From assembly GCA_019843655.1 (NCBI GenBank), contig JACDQD010000005.1:310001-374000 (forward strand): a stretch of 64,000 nt of DNA, written 5' to 3'. A program made the position numbers and the translations under genes. Below are positions 54,828 through 64,000 of this stretch, in pieces (within the stretch, counting starts at the first letter, position 1; each line of letters begins with the position of its first letter). Under the pieces are notes generated by a model that worked only from the letters and a program-made list of their open reading frames with translations, had not been told where the DNA came from and did no database searches. The stretch comes from Lethocerus indicus (Eukaryota > Arthropoda > Insecta > Hemiptera > Belostomatidae).

Positions 54828-55756
54828 CTGCAAATATATATCGGTAAGAATAAATTGAACGGTCGGATTAAATTTGAAATATTATTTTAAACAAAAGCGC
54901 TGCAGGTAAAACAACACAGAATACGGTTCCGCCACTAAGTTCAACCCCCCAACAACGGATCGATTATTCCGCAAAGTCCTTTTCTCAAAGTAACTGCTAG
55001 GAAGGGCGTTCCTTTCGACGTTAGCGTTGGAACTTACGTCCAGGCTGCGATCCAAGAGACGTATTCTTCCCGACACAAAAAATTCAATAACACGATCGGC
55101 ACTAGCGCAATGAGAAATCCGAATTAACGCCTCAACGCGCAGATTTCTTTGAGAAAACCGGCCAAAAAATTATTTGATTTTGATCCATATTGCAGAAAAG
55201 AGCCGAATATTGCAATGTTAACTCGAGTGCACAAGTTACTATATGCTCTTATGTATAAAAGAAATGACTAATAAATATATTTTATTTCAGTTTCATTGTT
55301 ACCGTCAATTCGCTTCGGTCAGAGTCGCTAGTCTGTGCTAACGTATAACAAATTGAAATATTACATCGTACAAGATCTGAAATACTACTACTTAGTAATT
55401 ATTATGTTTGATAATAAATAATGTAACTTATCAATAAATATCGTTGTACGAGTTATAATACCAGTCTGTCGGCTTAAAACTAAACGGTAACGTTGAATAT
55501 AAAAATTTCCCCTTTTTTTAATCGTACGAAAACCTGCATTGTACAAATAAAGGGAGTGAACGGAATATTGCTGACTCGACAAAAGCGCATTTTAAAGACG
55601 TCTCGAAGGGCCGTTCGAATTAACTCGAGTGCACAAGTTAAGGGCTTAATAATTTCTGTACCAGGAACGAGTGCACCGAAAATAGTGCCGGCGGAGATTG
55701 TATACCGCGGTTTAGCTGAAAAGTTAACCGGAAATATTAATAGAAAATCCGCATAC
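54828..55756 (-). other. SLC9A8 intron 2, repeat-free
   Basis: 929 bp between GTATGC at 55756 and TTTGCAG at 54828. GTTAACTCGAGTGCACAAGT occurs at 55217 and TTAACTCGAGTGCACAAGTT again at 55619, a direct repeat of about 20 bp. Confidence 0.7.
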
Positions 55757-56713
55757 CCGACAGGTGTATACCCTCGGCGAGAGCATACGGCGCATAAGTG
55801 AACACCAACATCATGCCGAATTCCAACGACGGATTCTTCCTCAGATCGACGTGTTTAAGGAGGAGAGCGCTGATCAAAGCGAAAACGACACCGATTCCGG
55901 CCGACGCGAAGAACATCAAACAGAATTTGTTGACGCCGGCCAATACGGCTTCGGACGACGACATGTTCGGATTGCCGGATTCGAAAACTGACGTCGTCAG
56001 CACGATAGCGATGGCGTCGTTCAGGATGCTCTCGCCGAATACCAACATGTTGAGGACGGGATCGGCGTCGAGGGCGTGGAATATGGCGACGGTGGCGACG
56101 GGATCGACGGCCGATATCAGCGAGCCGAAAGCGAAACTCTCCATGAAACTGAGCCGGTAGGCGACGTCGGCCAATCCCAACAGGTATATACCGCCGCCGA
56201 TGACAAGCGCCGATATCGTCGTGCCGGCTATCGCGAATACCAGTATCGAGCCGATGTTCTGAAAGAAATTGCCCTTGTGCAGGTTGTAGCCGGACTCGAA
56301 AATGATCGGCGGCAGGAGGACGAGGAAGAATGCGGTCGGCGAAAACGCCTCCTCCTTGCGCCAGTTGCCGATGTTCTGGTCGGACATGAGGTTGAGGACG
56401 AGGCCGATCAGGGCGCCGAGGAAGACGACGACGACGCTCTCCGGCAGGTATTGGAAATGGGTGAGCAGCATGAAGTGTATGAGTAGGATGCCGAGGGCGA
56501 GGACGCACAGGACGAAGAATATGGCCATCGAACTGTTGTGTTCGGCTTCGGCGGAGCCTTTCTCGGGCAGTATCGGTTCGTTGACGGGGCCGGCGTCGTT
56601 GAGGAACTCGAGTTGGCCGAGGGCGATGAAGGGCTTTCGGAGGGCGGCGACCCCGTCGGCCTCCAGGAGCCGGTCGAGTTGTCGACACTCCTCGCCGTCG
56701 TCGAGGTCGAAGA
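55757..56713 (-). CDS. SLC9A8: NHE8-like exchanger, exon 2 (most of the transport core)
   Basis: This large exon follows a 68-bp intron (acceptor TCGTGCAG) and codes residues about 50-368. It holds a variable loop with an NSS sequon, then a run of membrane segments: MAIFFVLCVLALGILLIHF at about 112, PESVVVVFLGALIGLVLNL, LVLLPPIIFESG at about 181-191, SLISAVDPVATVAIFHALD near 250, and FGESILNDAIAIVL with the ion-binding Asn-Asp pair near 281-282. Known: NHE8 exchanges luminal or extracellular H+ and Na+ or K+ across Golgi/endosomal and apical membranes; the ND pair typifies electroneutral CPA1 exchangers. The wording of these motifs points to NHE8 rather than NHE6/7/9 or the plasma-membrane NHEs. 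It ends TCGG|GTATGC and joins exon 3 to give SGIMAILFCGVVMSHYTHYN. Confidence 0.96.
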
Positions 56714-56781
56714 CTGCACGACGGACAACAGCAAATCGGTTATATTACCAGACTTTTCCAACACCTTATTGTTATTCATAC

Positions 56782-56929
56782 CGTCTATGACCTTCACCCT
56801 GTGTTCAACGCTCTGATTCCTACCGCCCGGGACGCCCACAGGGACGGTCCCATTTCTGGCCACGGATTCAGCCTCCGAACGGCCGAAGTTCAGCCAGACC
56901 AGCCAAATCAAGAACAACCTCGGCAACAT
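56782..56929 (-). CDS. SLC9A8: Na+/H+ exchanger NHE8-like, exon 1 (signal-like N-terminus)
   Basis: Met at 56929 opens MLPRLFLIWLVWLNFG, a hydrophobic stretch suited to a signal peptide or first membrane segment, followed by a luminal-looking part with sequons NGT and NQS. The exon ends GAC G|GTATGA at 56781. The open frame continues upstream to an ATG at 57025, so the start is not certain; I chose the Met directly before the hydrophobic run. Joining all seven exons gives about 633 residues, somewhat longer than the vertebrate protein, once one missing base in exon 3 is allowed for. Confidence 0.8.
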
Positions 56930-57880
56930 CTCTTGAACACTCTCAAACACAAAGAAATCACATAATTTAAAAAAAAATACTACCCAACGAAAACCTCCTC
57001 CAGCCAGACAGGTTATATTGCACAACGTGAAAGTAGTTTCACGGCCTTCTAGAAAATCATTCGGCGGACTGTACCAACATAAAATCGTAAATTTTTCCTA
57101 CAACCCTACGCATTACGATTTTTTTATACAGGAGGATACAAAAAGGAGTTTTATTTCTTTATTTAAAAAATGATACACCGATAAAACTATATACAAATAT
57201 CGAATATTTAAAAATATTGTTGCTATAATCGGGAAAATATACAATTGAAACCAGGAGAACTTAAGCTGCGCAGGCATTATGGTCGTAGTTTATACTGTAG
57301 ATAATCTTTTAATTTTATTACCGACCCTAAAATTCAGAAAAATATTCTTTCCTATTATTATTATTATTTAATTACAACGGCCATTTCATTTTGGGACGCA
57401 TAATTTTCCTCTTACATAATGCATAATTTACATCTCCTATATATCGAATATACTGCTGTATATAATCTCTTTTTTATTAATTCGTGGCACACGTTGAATT
57501 AACGTTAAGTTCCGATAAAACGAAACGAGAAGAATTTAAGTTCATCAATCTAAATTCGACAGATCGAACTTGAGAAATTAATTCGTCGGAGAAAAAATTG
57601 AAATAATTGAACGGATATTTTCTCTGAGATAAGAAGAGAATAAGCGATTATTCTCCCTATCTTTACACTTTACTCCTTTATTTCTAGAAATACTTACGTC
57701 GAGTGTATTGTACACATTATACAATAATAATTCGTCGACAATAATAATTTTCGCCATCAGTAATTACTCGCGGACAATTAACGCGATTCATACTAAAACG
57801 CCAATTAATTATATTTTTTAGCAGCTTAAAATGTTGGACGAAATTAAAATCGGCCTTAAAAAAAAACAAACTACTTGGTT
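56930..57880. other. AT-rich sequence upstream of SLC9A8
   Basis: Expected to hold the SLC9A8 promoter and 5' UTR. No TATA box or initiator could be chosen with confidence. Confidence 0.4.
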
Positions 57881-58530
57881 TTGCGGTGTTTCCGTCTCCT
57901 ATCGCCGGTTCGGTCCTTCGCCAGACCGGTTTCGGCCGCTCGCCCCGTCTTCAGTAGCGCTGCGTCAGTCACTTTGGATGTAGGCCGCAAAACCGGTCTA
58001 GAAAAAGACCGAACCGGCGATAGGAGACTGAAACACACGAAATCCACGGTACAAGAGTCATATTCTGAAGTCAACTATAGGACTAAGTCTATAGTTGCGT
58101 AGATTTCGTTATACGTCTCCATGACTTGTACTCTCGTATAAGTGTCAATTGTCGGCGGAAATTGTCGATTTTCTAGACCGGTTTCGGTCGGCCGATTGAT
58201 TGCGGACGGACACTGAGAGAGGAACCCAAACCCGTCTATAGTAGGACCGAATCGAAGATCGGCGTCGTATCTCGAAATTATCTATCGGACCGGTCTATAG
58301 TTCTATAGATATAGGGTAGGAAAGTGACACAGTGACAGTGCAGTAGTGAGGATGGCCCCAGGAAAAACATCCAAAGTGCCGACAGTGACTGACACAGCGC
58401 TACTGAAGACGGGGCGAGCGGCCGCAAAACCGGTCTGGCGAAAGACGAAACCGGCGAGAGAGGAGACAGAAACACACAGCAGAACCTACGGTATTCCAAC
58501 CCCTCGCAGACCACAGAACAGGTATGTTAA
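57880..58530 (+). mobile_element. R1/R2 composite with complete tail
   Basis: Contains at least three arms (57900-57960, 57990-58045, 58420-58480), an R2 core at 58060-58320 and the tail GGTATTCCAACCCCTCGCAG...GGTATGTTAAAC at 58491-58532. It looks like one element inserted in or recombined with another. It lies between SLC9A8 and the coiled-coil gene. Confidence 0.7.
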
Positions 58531-58599
58531 ACTATTAGATTAATTTTTCCGTACACCCAAATATGTATAGAAGGGTGCTGTATTTAGGGATTTAGGACG

Positions 58600-58960
58600 T
58601 ACACTTGCGGGTGGAATATGGGATCGATCTGGGAAAATTTTCGACAAAACCTAAATTTTCGATTTTGAATTCGCCCTTTTCAGGGCAAGTGTAACTCACT
58701 TTGGTACACTTGCGGGTGGAATATGGGATCGATCTGGGAAAATTTTCGACAAAACCTAAATTTTCGATTTTCAACCCGCCCTTTTCAGGGGCAAGTGTAA
58801 CTCACTTTGGTACACTTGCGGGTGGAATATGGGACCGATCTGGGAAAAGTTTCGACAAAACCTAAATTTTCGATTTTCGACCCGCCGTTTCAGGGGCAAG
58901 TGTAAGTTACTTTGGGACACTTGTGGGTGGAATATGGGACCGGTCTGGGGAAACCTAATT
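58600..58960. repeat. Four tandem ~105-bp units
   Basis: ACACTTGCGGGTGGAATATG recurs at 58601, 58706, 58812 and (diverged) 58917, ending 70 bp before the stop of the coiled-coil gene. Each unit starts with ACACTTGC and ends with GCAAGTGT, so unit borders are themselves inverted repeats. Related GGGGCAAGTGT pieces occur near 29638 and 30495. Confidence 0.9.
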
Positions 58961-59026
58961 TTTCGATTTTCAAGAAATATAGAAAAAAGAAGATATTACA
59001 TCGTTGTTATTGTAAAAGTAGGAGGA

Positions 59027-59567
59027 TTAGGAGTCGGAACTGAGTTCGTTTTCGTAGTCGAAATCTGAGTCGGAGTCCGACTGTCGGACGTCCCGATCTA
59101 GGATCAAGTCGTCTTCGTCCACCTCGGACTCCGGGGACTCCTCGTCCGGGGCGTCGTCGGCCGAATCGCGGTCGTCGACGGTCATCAGCGGATCGGGGGC
59201 CGGTGTCGGCTGGCGGCCGCCAATCGGCACCGCCACCAGGAGGTGGTCAGCCGGCTCCGCGTCCTCTTCGACCGGCGGCACGTAGTGCGGGTACCTGGTC
59301 ATCGTCCTCTTCTTCAGCCAGTCGGCCCTGTCCCTGGGCGGCTTCGACGGGAAATAGCCGCCCTCCTGCCAGTCCTCGGACCAGTCCAAATCGGGCGCCG
59401 CCGCCGACTCCTCAACGGCGTCCAACATCGCCGCCAGCTTCTCCCCCTCGACCATCGACTTCGTCTCGTCGTAGTGAGCTTTCAATTCGGCCCCGAAGCT
59501 CTCTCTCAAGTGTTCCACCATCTTGTGGACCTCGTAGACGACCATTCGGTTGCGGGTGTTCTCCTCC
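59027..59567 (-). CDS. Coiled-coil protein (CCDC180-like?), last exon with acidic tail
   Basis: Acceptor AATGTTTACAG, then EENTRNRMVVYEVHKMVEHL, RESFGAELKAHYDETKSMVE, a Trp-rich linker (LDWSEDWQEGGYF), KPPRDRADWLKKRTMTRYPH and a 70-residue tail very rich in Asp, Glu and Ser that ends NELSSDS and TAG/TAA at 59027. The six exons seen give about 476 residues of the C-terminal part. Codon use is G/C-ending, as in SLC9A8. If it is CCDC180-like it would be a cilium or sperm-flagellum protein. An unrelated coiled-coil protein is possible. Confidence 0.85.
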
Positions 59568-59583
59568 CTGTAAACATTTCACT

Positions 59584-59616
59584 CGAAAATATCGACAACT
59601 AAGTAATTGCGGAATT
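59584..59616. mobile_element. Mariner-A terminal fragment
   Basis: CGACAACTAAGTAATTGCGG AATTTGTG, directly before the 126-bp tandem array. Confidence 0.45.
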
Positions 59617-59619
59617 TGT

Positions 59620-60245
59620 GTATCAAACGGGGGACATGGGTCACGTCAAAGGTCACCAGTCTGTCGGCTCTATATCGTGAACGGCCGCTGCGATTCTCAC
59701 CAAATTTACAGGCTGTCTACAGAGATAAACACACGGGCGTTTCGCGACAGGTTCCGAGGTCATGGGTCACGTCAAAGGTCACCAGTCTTTCAGCTCTATA
59801 TAGTGAACGGCCGCTCCGATTCTCACCAAATTTACAGGATGTCTACAGAGATAACACACGGGGACGTTTCGCGACAGGTTTCGAGGTCATGGGTCACGTC
59901 AAAGGTCACCAGTCTTTCAGCTCTATATAGTGAACGGCCGCTCCGATTTCTAGACAAATTTACAGGCTGTCTACAGAAAACACAGGGGACGTTTCGCGAC
60001 AGGTTCCGAGGTCATGGGTCACGTCAAAGGTCACCAGTCTTTCAGCTCTATATAGTGAACGGCCGCTCCGATTTCTAGACAAATTTACAGGCTGTCTACA
60101 GAGATAAAACACGGGGACGTTTCGCGACAGGTTCCGAGGTCATGGGTCACGTCAAAGGTCACCAGTCTTTCAGCTCTATATAGTGAACGGCCGCTCCGAT
60201 TCTCACCAAATTTACAGGATGTCTACAGAGATAACACACCGGGGG
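59620..60245. repeat. Five tandem ~126-bp units in the last intron of the coiled-coil gene
   Basis: TCACGTCAAAGGTCACC recurs at 59641, 59767, 59894, 60019 and 60147 (spacing 125-128). Each unit also contains CTATATAGTGAACGGCCGCT and TTTCGCGACAGGTT. Because 126 is a multiple of three, one frame stays open across several units, but this is a by-product of the period. The left end touches a mariner-A-like terminus at 59586. Confidence 0.9.
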
Positions 60246-60340
60246 ACGTGCCGGTTGTTGTAGGGCGGTTTTTATTTATCGTCCCTTAATTTATTATTTC
60301 TCCCCATTTTTTTCTTTTTTTTTAAATTCGAATCCCTCAC

Positions 60341-60480
60341 CTGTTCAAGTTTTCGAGTAAATTGTCCAACCAGAGCCTGCACCTCTTCACGAGGCTGTCT
60401 TCGGTCGCGTCGATGATCCTTAGGTGGACGTCGTGCGACGCCCCCAGTGTGTTGGTCAGCGACTCCTTGTTGGCCAAAAC
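60341..60480 (-). CDS. Coiled-coil protein (CCDC180-like?), internal exon
   Basis: Acceptor CTTCCACAG, then VLANKESLTNTLGASHDVHL, RIIDATEDSLVKRCRLWLDN, LLENLN and a split Arg, donor AG|GTGAGG. The pattern of a helix with ...HLRIID..ED.L..R...W followed in the next exon by ENTRNR...EV.K.V.HLR is like that of the long ciliary coiled-coil protein CCDC180, recalled from memory and not checked. Confidence 0.82.
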
Positions 60481-60768
60481 CTGTGGAAGGACTCGGCATT
60501 AATTGTACAAGGGCTTAAACTTATTAGGGGGTGTTCCAAATTTGGCTCGGAGGCGTCGTCAAAGGTCTACGCGCTGAAGGGACTGAAAGTCGACGCCGCA
60601 TCGACGAAATTCGGCCGCATTTATGCGAAATTGTCGTGGAAAATTTCGACAAAAGAGTGCCAAAGTGCCGGCCAAGCCGTGTAGGCCCCCAGCGCTATTC
60701 CCCGTACATATCCTTCAAAGAAAAAGAACTGAAAACGGGAAATAATCTATCCCCTATATGTGCGTTAC

Positions 60769-60966
60769 CGGTCTCAGCGGTGCCGGCAGAGCGTTGTAGT
60801 TGGCGCCACGGATTTGAAACGTCGTCAGATACCGGTTGCACTTGTCGGACATCCCTTCGAAGAAGTCGGCCTCAGCGTCCCTCATCTTCGTGAAGCACTC
60901 CTGGGCCGTCTCCACGAGGTGGTTGACCATCGAGCCAAGCGTACGGCCGAAAGAGGACTTCATCTC
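60769..60966 (-). CDS. Coiled-coil protein (CCDC180-like?), internal exon
   Basis: Acceptor GTCCGCTCAG, then EMKSSFGRTLGSMVNHLVET, AQECFTKMRDAEADFFEGMS, DKCNRYLTTFQIRGANYNAL, PAPLRP, donor CCG|GTAACG. 66 codons, phase 0 at both ends. Confidence 0.82.
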
Positions 60967-61049
60967 CTGAGCGGACGGTCAGAGAAATAATATCATTTTA
61001 GTATTCCCGCGTTCATCCAGAGTGGACGAAAGGATGGCGAAAAGAAGAA

Positions 61050-61322
61050 GATTTCGTGTCTTTCGCTAGACCGGGATTTCGGCCGCTCGCCGTCTTCAGT
61101 AGCGGTGTCAGTCACTGTCGGCACTTTGATGTTTTTCTGTGGCCATCCTCACTGCCCACTGTCACTATTGTCACTTGTACTGTCAGTACAGTCTTGTATT
61201 TGGCCTTTACCACTCTTTGGTACAAGTGACACAGCGCTACTGAAGACGGTGAGCGGCCGAAACCCCGGTCTAGCGAAAGACCGAAGAGGAGCGAGAGGAG
61301 CAACAGAAACCCCACAAACCTA
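61050..61322. mobile_element. R1 hairpin element in an intron of the coiled-coil gene
   Basis: Arms TTTCGCTAGACCGGGATTTC (left) and GAAACCCCGGTCTAGCGAAA (right), outer ends GATTTCGTGTC and CCACAAACCTACAG, spacer with GTCACTTGTACTGTCAGTAC. No tail visible at either end. Confidence 0.7.
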
Positions 61323-61529
61323 CAGTTTAGAATATTTATTTATCTAGTGGTTTTATTAATATTCGTATACTAATAAGGTTGTATATTAATTACGAAATTA
61401 TTTATTTTACACTTACCAAGGGCATTCTTTAATCGATGCAATTATTTCAGGCCCTCAGAAGCCATTGCAGAAGCTCTGCCACCCCGAGTACTTATAACCT
61501 TGTTATTGCTGATGGCGAAAAGAAGAATT

Positions 61530-61890
61530 ATTGATTTCGTGTCTTTTGCTAGACCGGTTTGGCGGCCGCTCGCCCCGTCTTCAGTAGCGCGGTGTCAGTC
61601 ACTGTCGGCACTTTGGATGTTTTTCTGGGGCATCCTCACTGCCCACTGTCACTTGTACTCTATATCTATAGAACTATAGACCGGTCCGATAGATGGACCG
61701 TCCTATTATAGACGTGTTTAGGTGTCTCGCCGCGAAACCGGTCTAGAAAATCGACAATTTCCGCCGATAATTGACACTTCAATAAGTCATCACGACGTAT
61801 AGGAAATCTACGGAACTACGGATTTCGTGTGTTCCGCCGGTTTCGGCCATTTTGATGTGCAGCCGAAACCGGTCTAGCCAAGGGCCGAAC
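61530..61890. mobile_element. R1 arm with R2 core in an intron of the coiled-coil gene
   Basis: TTTGCTAGACCGGTTTGGCG, then CTCTATATCTATAGAACTAT and AATCGACAATTTCCGCCGAT, closing with GCCGAAACCGGTCTAGCCAA at 61864. It shares the core nearly letter for letter with 54070-54180. Both this copy and the one at 61050 are preceded by GATGGCGAAAAGAAG. Confidence 0.7.
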
Positions 61891-61932
61891 CTTTCCGAAG
61901 GTAATTCAATTATTGCCTATTGCCAAACTCAC

Positions 61933-62134
61933 TTCGATCAATTCGTATAGCTGATGGCAGTTGCGCATCATCTCAACCCACGTCCAATCGCACATCTCCT
62001 CGTACTCCGCACTCATCTCGTTCATTCGGGCGATGCTCTTCAGGAGGAATCTCTCCGTTGGATCCGGCTCTTTGGCCAGCTGTGCCGCTTCTGCGAGCAG
62101 ACCGCTCTTCGCGTCCATCAGCCGGTCGGAGAGT
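61933..62134 (-). CDS. Coiled-coil protein (CCDC180-like?), internal exon
   Basis: Acceptor TTTATTGTAG, then LSDRLMDAKSGLLAEAAQLA, KEPDPTERFLLKSIARMNEM, SAEYEEMCDWTWVEMMRNCH, QLYELIE, donor GAA|GTGAGT. Helical, with a Trp-rich patch, open throughout and in phase with the next exon. Confidence 0.82.
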
Positions 62135-62258
62135 CTACAATAAAACCGCCCCAATTACATTGTTGTTAACAGTCGCTGTAAAGTGGTCCTGAGCAACAAA
62201 AGTTTTGTAATCGTTTCAGCCGTTCGACAAATATTATATTGGTGTATGCGTTACGCAC

Positions 62259-62399
62259 TTTCGCCCTTCTTTCAAGCTGTATTTTTTCTTCCTCCCCACT
62301 GCCGACGTGTACTCCTCTATTTCGGCTTCCCTCTTGGCCAATTGCTCTTGGCCGACTTCGAAAAGTTCGGCGCTTATTTTCGCCAGCGTCTTCCTCAAC
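62259..62399 (-). CDS. Coiled-coil protein (CCDC180-like?), internal exon
   Basis: Acceptor AAATGTCCAG, then LRKTLAKISAELFEVGQEQL, AKREAEIEEYTSAVGRKKKY, SLKEGRK, donor AA|GTGCGT. The phase (two bases + one) fits both neighbours. An R1 hairpin element begins about 10 bp upstream of the acceptor, so its tail supplies the branch-point region. Confidence 0.78.
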
Positions 62400-62408
62400 C
62401 TGGACATT

Positions 62409-62945
62409 TCATCATGTTAACGTACCCGTTTTGTGGTCTGCGAGGGGTTGGAGAATACCCTAGATTTTGCCCTGTTTCTGTCTCCTATCGCCGGTTTCGC
62501 TAGACCGGTTTTGCGGCCGCTCGCCATCTTCAGTAGCGCGGTGTCAGTCACTGTCGTCACTTTTGGATGTTTTCCAGGGGGGCATCCTCTCACCGCCCAC
62601 TGTCACTGTGTCACTTCGGTACTGAATATTTCTCGGCGAAACCGGTCTATAGCGAAAGACCGAACCGGCGAGAGGAGACAGAAACACACGCGAAATCCAC
62701 GTTATAAGAGTCATATTTTGAAGTTAAATATCTTCGTTAGCGGTCGGCCGCTAGACTGAACACTGCGTGGAACCTAAACCCGTCTATAATACGATTGGCA
62801 TCATATTGCCAATTGTTGTTCTATAGATATAGAGTACAAGTGACACAGTGACAGTGGGCAAGAACATCCAAAGTGCCGACAGTGACTGACACCGCTACTG
62901 AAGACGGGGCGAGCGGCCGCAAAACCGGTCTGGCGAAAGAGCAGA
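62409..62945 (-). mobile_element. R1/R2 composite abutting a splice acceptor
   Basis: Tail TTAACGTACCCGTTTTGTGG at the left, arms 62480-62540 and 62635-62700, an R2 core (TATAAGAGTCATATTTTGAA ... AACCTAAACCCGTCTATAA) and another arm at 62890-62945. The tail starts about 10 bp from the acceptor of the exon 62259-62399. Confidence 0.75.
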
Positions 62946-63630
62946 ATCACTGTGTTACCCGTTAGTAACAAAATTAGCCTCCAGTTAACTCATTCAGTTA
63001 GTCAGCGTGCCAATAGACGAGTGCCAAATCTGGTCAACCATTTTTTTTTCTATACTTGGTATACTGAAAACTACAATTTTTAGATTCTATCTAGTGACAA
63101 TCCTCTAACTTTACACTGACTCAGTGAACTCTTGAGAAGGAGAAGCCCGCCCAATGATGGTACTCCAGCTCCTGATGGCCTCACACTCTCGGGTCTTAAG
63201 GAGGAAATCGGGATTTTCGGGAAAGTTGTCGAATTAAGGGATCGGAACGAAGGGATAATTCGGAACGGAAGGATTTATACCGTGAAGCCGCCGATTCTCG
63301 AACTGAAGGGACTTTTAGGTCATGTTAGAGACATGTGGTGGGGCGTTAGCAATTTTTTTTTTTGCAAGGATCGGAGTCTGTAAGAGTTAGACGGCTCGGT
63401 GGATATCGATTCCGTAGAGGCCCAGACAGGTTTCAGTAGGCGGTTGTAAATTAATAATTTGTTCGAGAGCTATAGTCTAGATCTGTAGTCGAGGAGTCTC
63501 AGTAGTAATTTGTACGTGTCTAAGAGTAGTCCCAGGTAACGCCGCTCGATAGCAAGTCGGCGCTTTCTTATCCGAAGTCTGTCTTCAGGTAGTAACAATT
63601 AAGCTAGTGAATCAAGTTGGACTGACTTAC
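62946..63630 (-). other. Unique part of an intron of the coiled-coil gene
   Basis: CTGTAGTCGAGGAGTCTCAG-type words; a relative of the dispersed family at 63130-63340 (GGACTTTTAGGTCATGTTAG). No exon seen. Confidence 0.4.
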
Positions 63631-63840
63631 AGTTCGTAACTCTCGACAACCTTTTCACCGATGAGCCTGAGCACCCGCCCTTCGGGGTCTTGGGCGAACA
63701 GGGCCTCGTATATATCGTCGCCTTCGAGGCCGTCGACGTAGGCCTTCGCCAAAAGGGCCTCCCGCTCGCGCCTCTTGGCCACCTCTTCGGCCGCCGATCT
63801 CGTCGCAGCATCCTCTTCGTCGATTTGCCTCAGCTCGTAC
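63631..63840 (-). CDS. Coiled-coil protein (CCDC180-like?), internal exon, gene continues beyond right edge
   Basis: Acceptor GATCCCCCAG, then YELRQIDEEDAATRSAAEEV, ERE-rich helix, AKAYVDGLEGDDIYEALFAQ and LRLIGEKVVESYEL, donor CT|GTAAGT. The sequence is charged and helical. The N-terminal part of the gene lies outside the window. Identification rests on the pattern in the later exons (see 59027-59567) and is tentative. Confidence 0.8.
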
Positions 63841-63914
63841 CTGGGGGATCGGACGAATCGGGGGGATATTACTAAGTACGTCAACATCTTTGCACAGATA
63901 AGACGTCGATGCGC

Positions 63915-64000
63915 GTATTAAGACACATTCAGCTTCTCTGCAATGTCCCAGTGTTGAGAACTGTGGCGATCCGAATCGATAATGGACTTCTGGACGCTCC
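63915..64000 (-). pseudogene. Mariner-A transposase fossil cut by the window edge
   Basis: In reverse it reads like 19620-19740: GGAGCGTCCAGAAGTCCATT, then TTCTCAACACTGGGACATTG CAGAGAAGCTGAATG (DIAEKLN-type helix). Confidence 0.6.

Noticed and set aside
55855..56688. 277-codon Arg/Pro-rich frame on the - strand
   Set aside because: It is the out-of-frame shadow of the SLC9A8 exon 2, open because the exon is G/C-rich at third positions.
59203..60078. 291-codon frame on the + strand
   Set aside because: It is antisense to the last exon of the coiled-coil gene and then runs through the 126-bp tandem array.

Overview
This is a repeat-dense piece of an animal nuclear genome, most likely an invertebrate and plausibly an arthropod or insect. 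The reasons are spliced genes with introns from 68 bp to about 24 kb, invertebrate-style versions of metazoan genes, several mariner-like families, very long TC/TA/GA microsatellites, and a cluster of the palindromic octamer TATCGATA, which is known mainly from insect promoters and insulators. The species cannot be named from the sequence. There is no rRNA, CRISPR, operon or other prokaryotic signature.

Three genes can be supported. (1) An ataxin-1 homologue on the + strand has two coding exons, 18785-19530 and 43871-44266, separated by a 24.3-kb intron that cuts the AXH domain. The second exon carries AXH part 2, a poly-Asn run, a poly-Pro run and the RKRRWSAP signature. A long AT-rich 3' UTR probably runs to about 48.3 kb. 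(2) A Na+/H+ exchanger of the NHE8/SLC9A8 type lies on the - strand in seven coding exons (56929 down to 52105), convergent with ataxin-1. (3) A coiled-coil protein gene on the - strand has its six last exons at 63840 down to 59027 and continues past the right edge. It is tentatively CCDC180-like. Both ATXN1 and SLC9A8 contain one apparent single-base deletion in a C-rich or A run. Everything around those points is intact, so I read them as probable sequence errors rather than decay.

Most of the rest is repeats. The dominant one, which I call R1, occurs at dozens of places. It is a hairpin of two inverted arms with sub-stems such as GGTCTAGCGAAAGACC, a variable spacer, and one unpaired tail of about 45 bp ending CAGGTATRTTAAA. 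Three copies can be compared with an empty site or show clean flanking repeats of 11, 12 and 15 bp, so the family looks like a retroposed, SINE-like hairpin rather than an ordinary MITE. Other families are three mariner-like groups (A: TTGGGTTGGCAACTAAGTAA ends; B: TACCCAAAAGTAATCGACA ends; C: GTCTGTTCAAAAAGTATC ends), a 165-bp TA-flanked MITE, a ~450-bp repeat present as a near-identical inverted pair, and degenerate satellite blocks built on AAAATCGGCCCAAAAATGCGG.

Layout: 0-17 kb is repeats, satellites and microsatellites with no gene. 17.4-19.5 kb holds a possible 5' exon and ATXN1 exon 1. 19.5-43.9 kb is the large intron, with two orphan exon-like segments and the TATCGATA cluster. 43.9-48.3 kb is ATXN1 exon 2 and its putative 3' UTR. 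52.1-56.9 kb is SLC9A8. 57.0-59.0 kb is intergenic repeats. 59.0-64 kb is the coiled-coil gene with repeats in its introns. No functional link between the three genes is visible.
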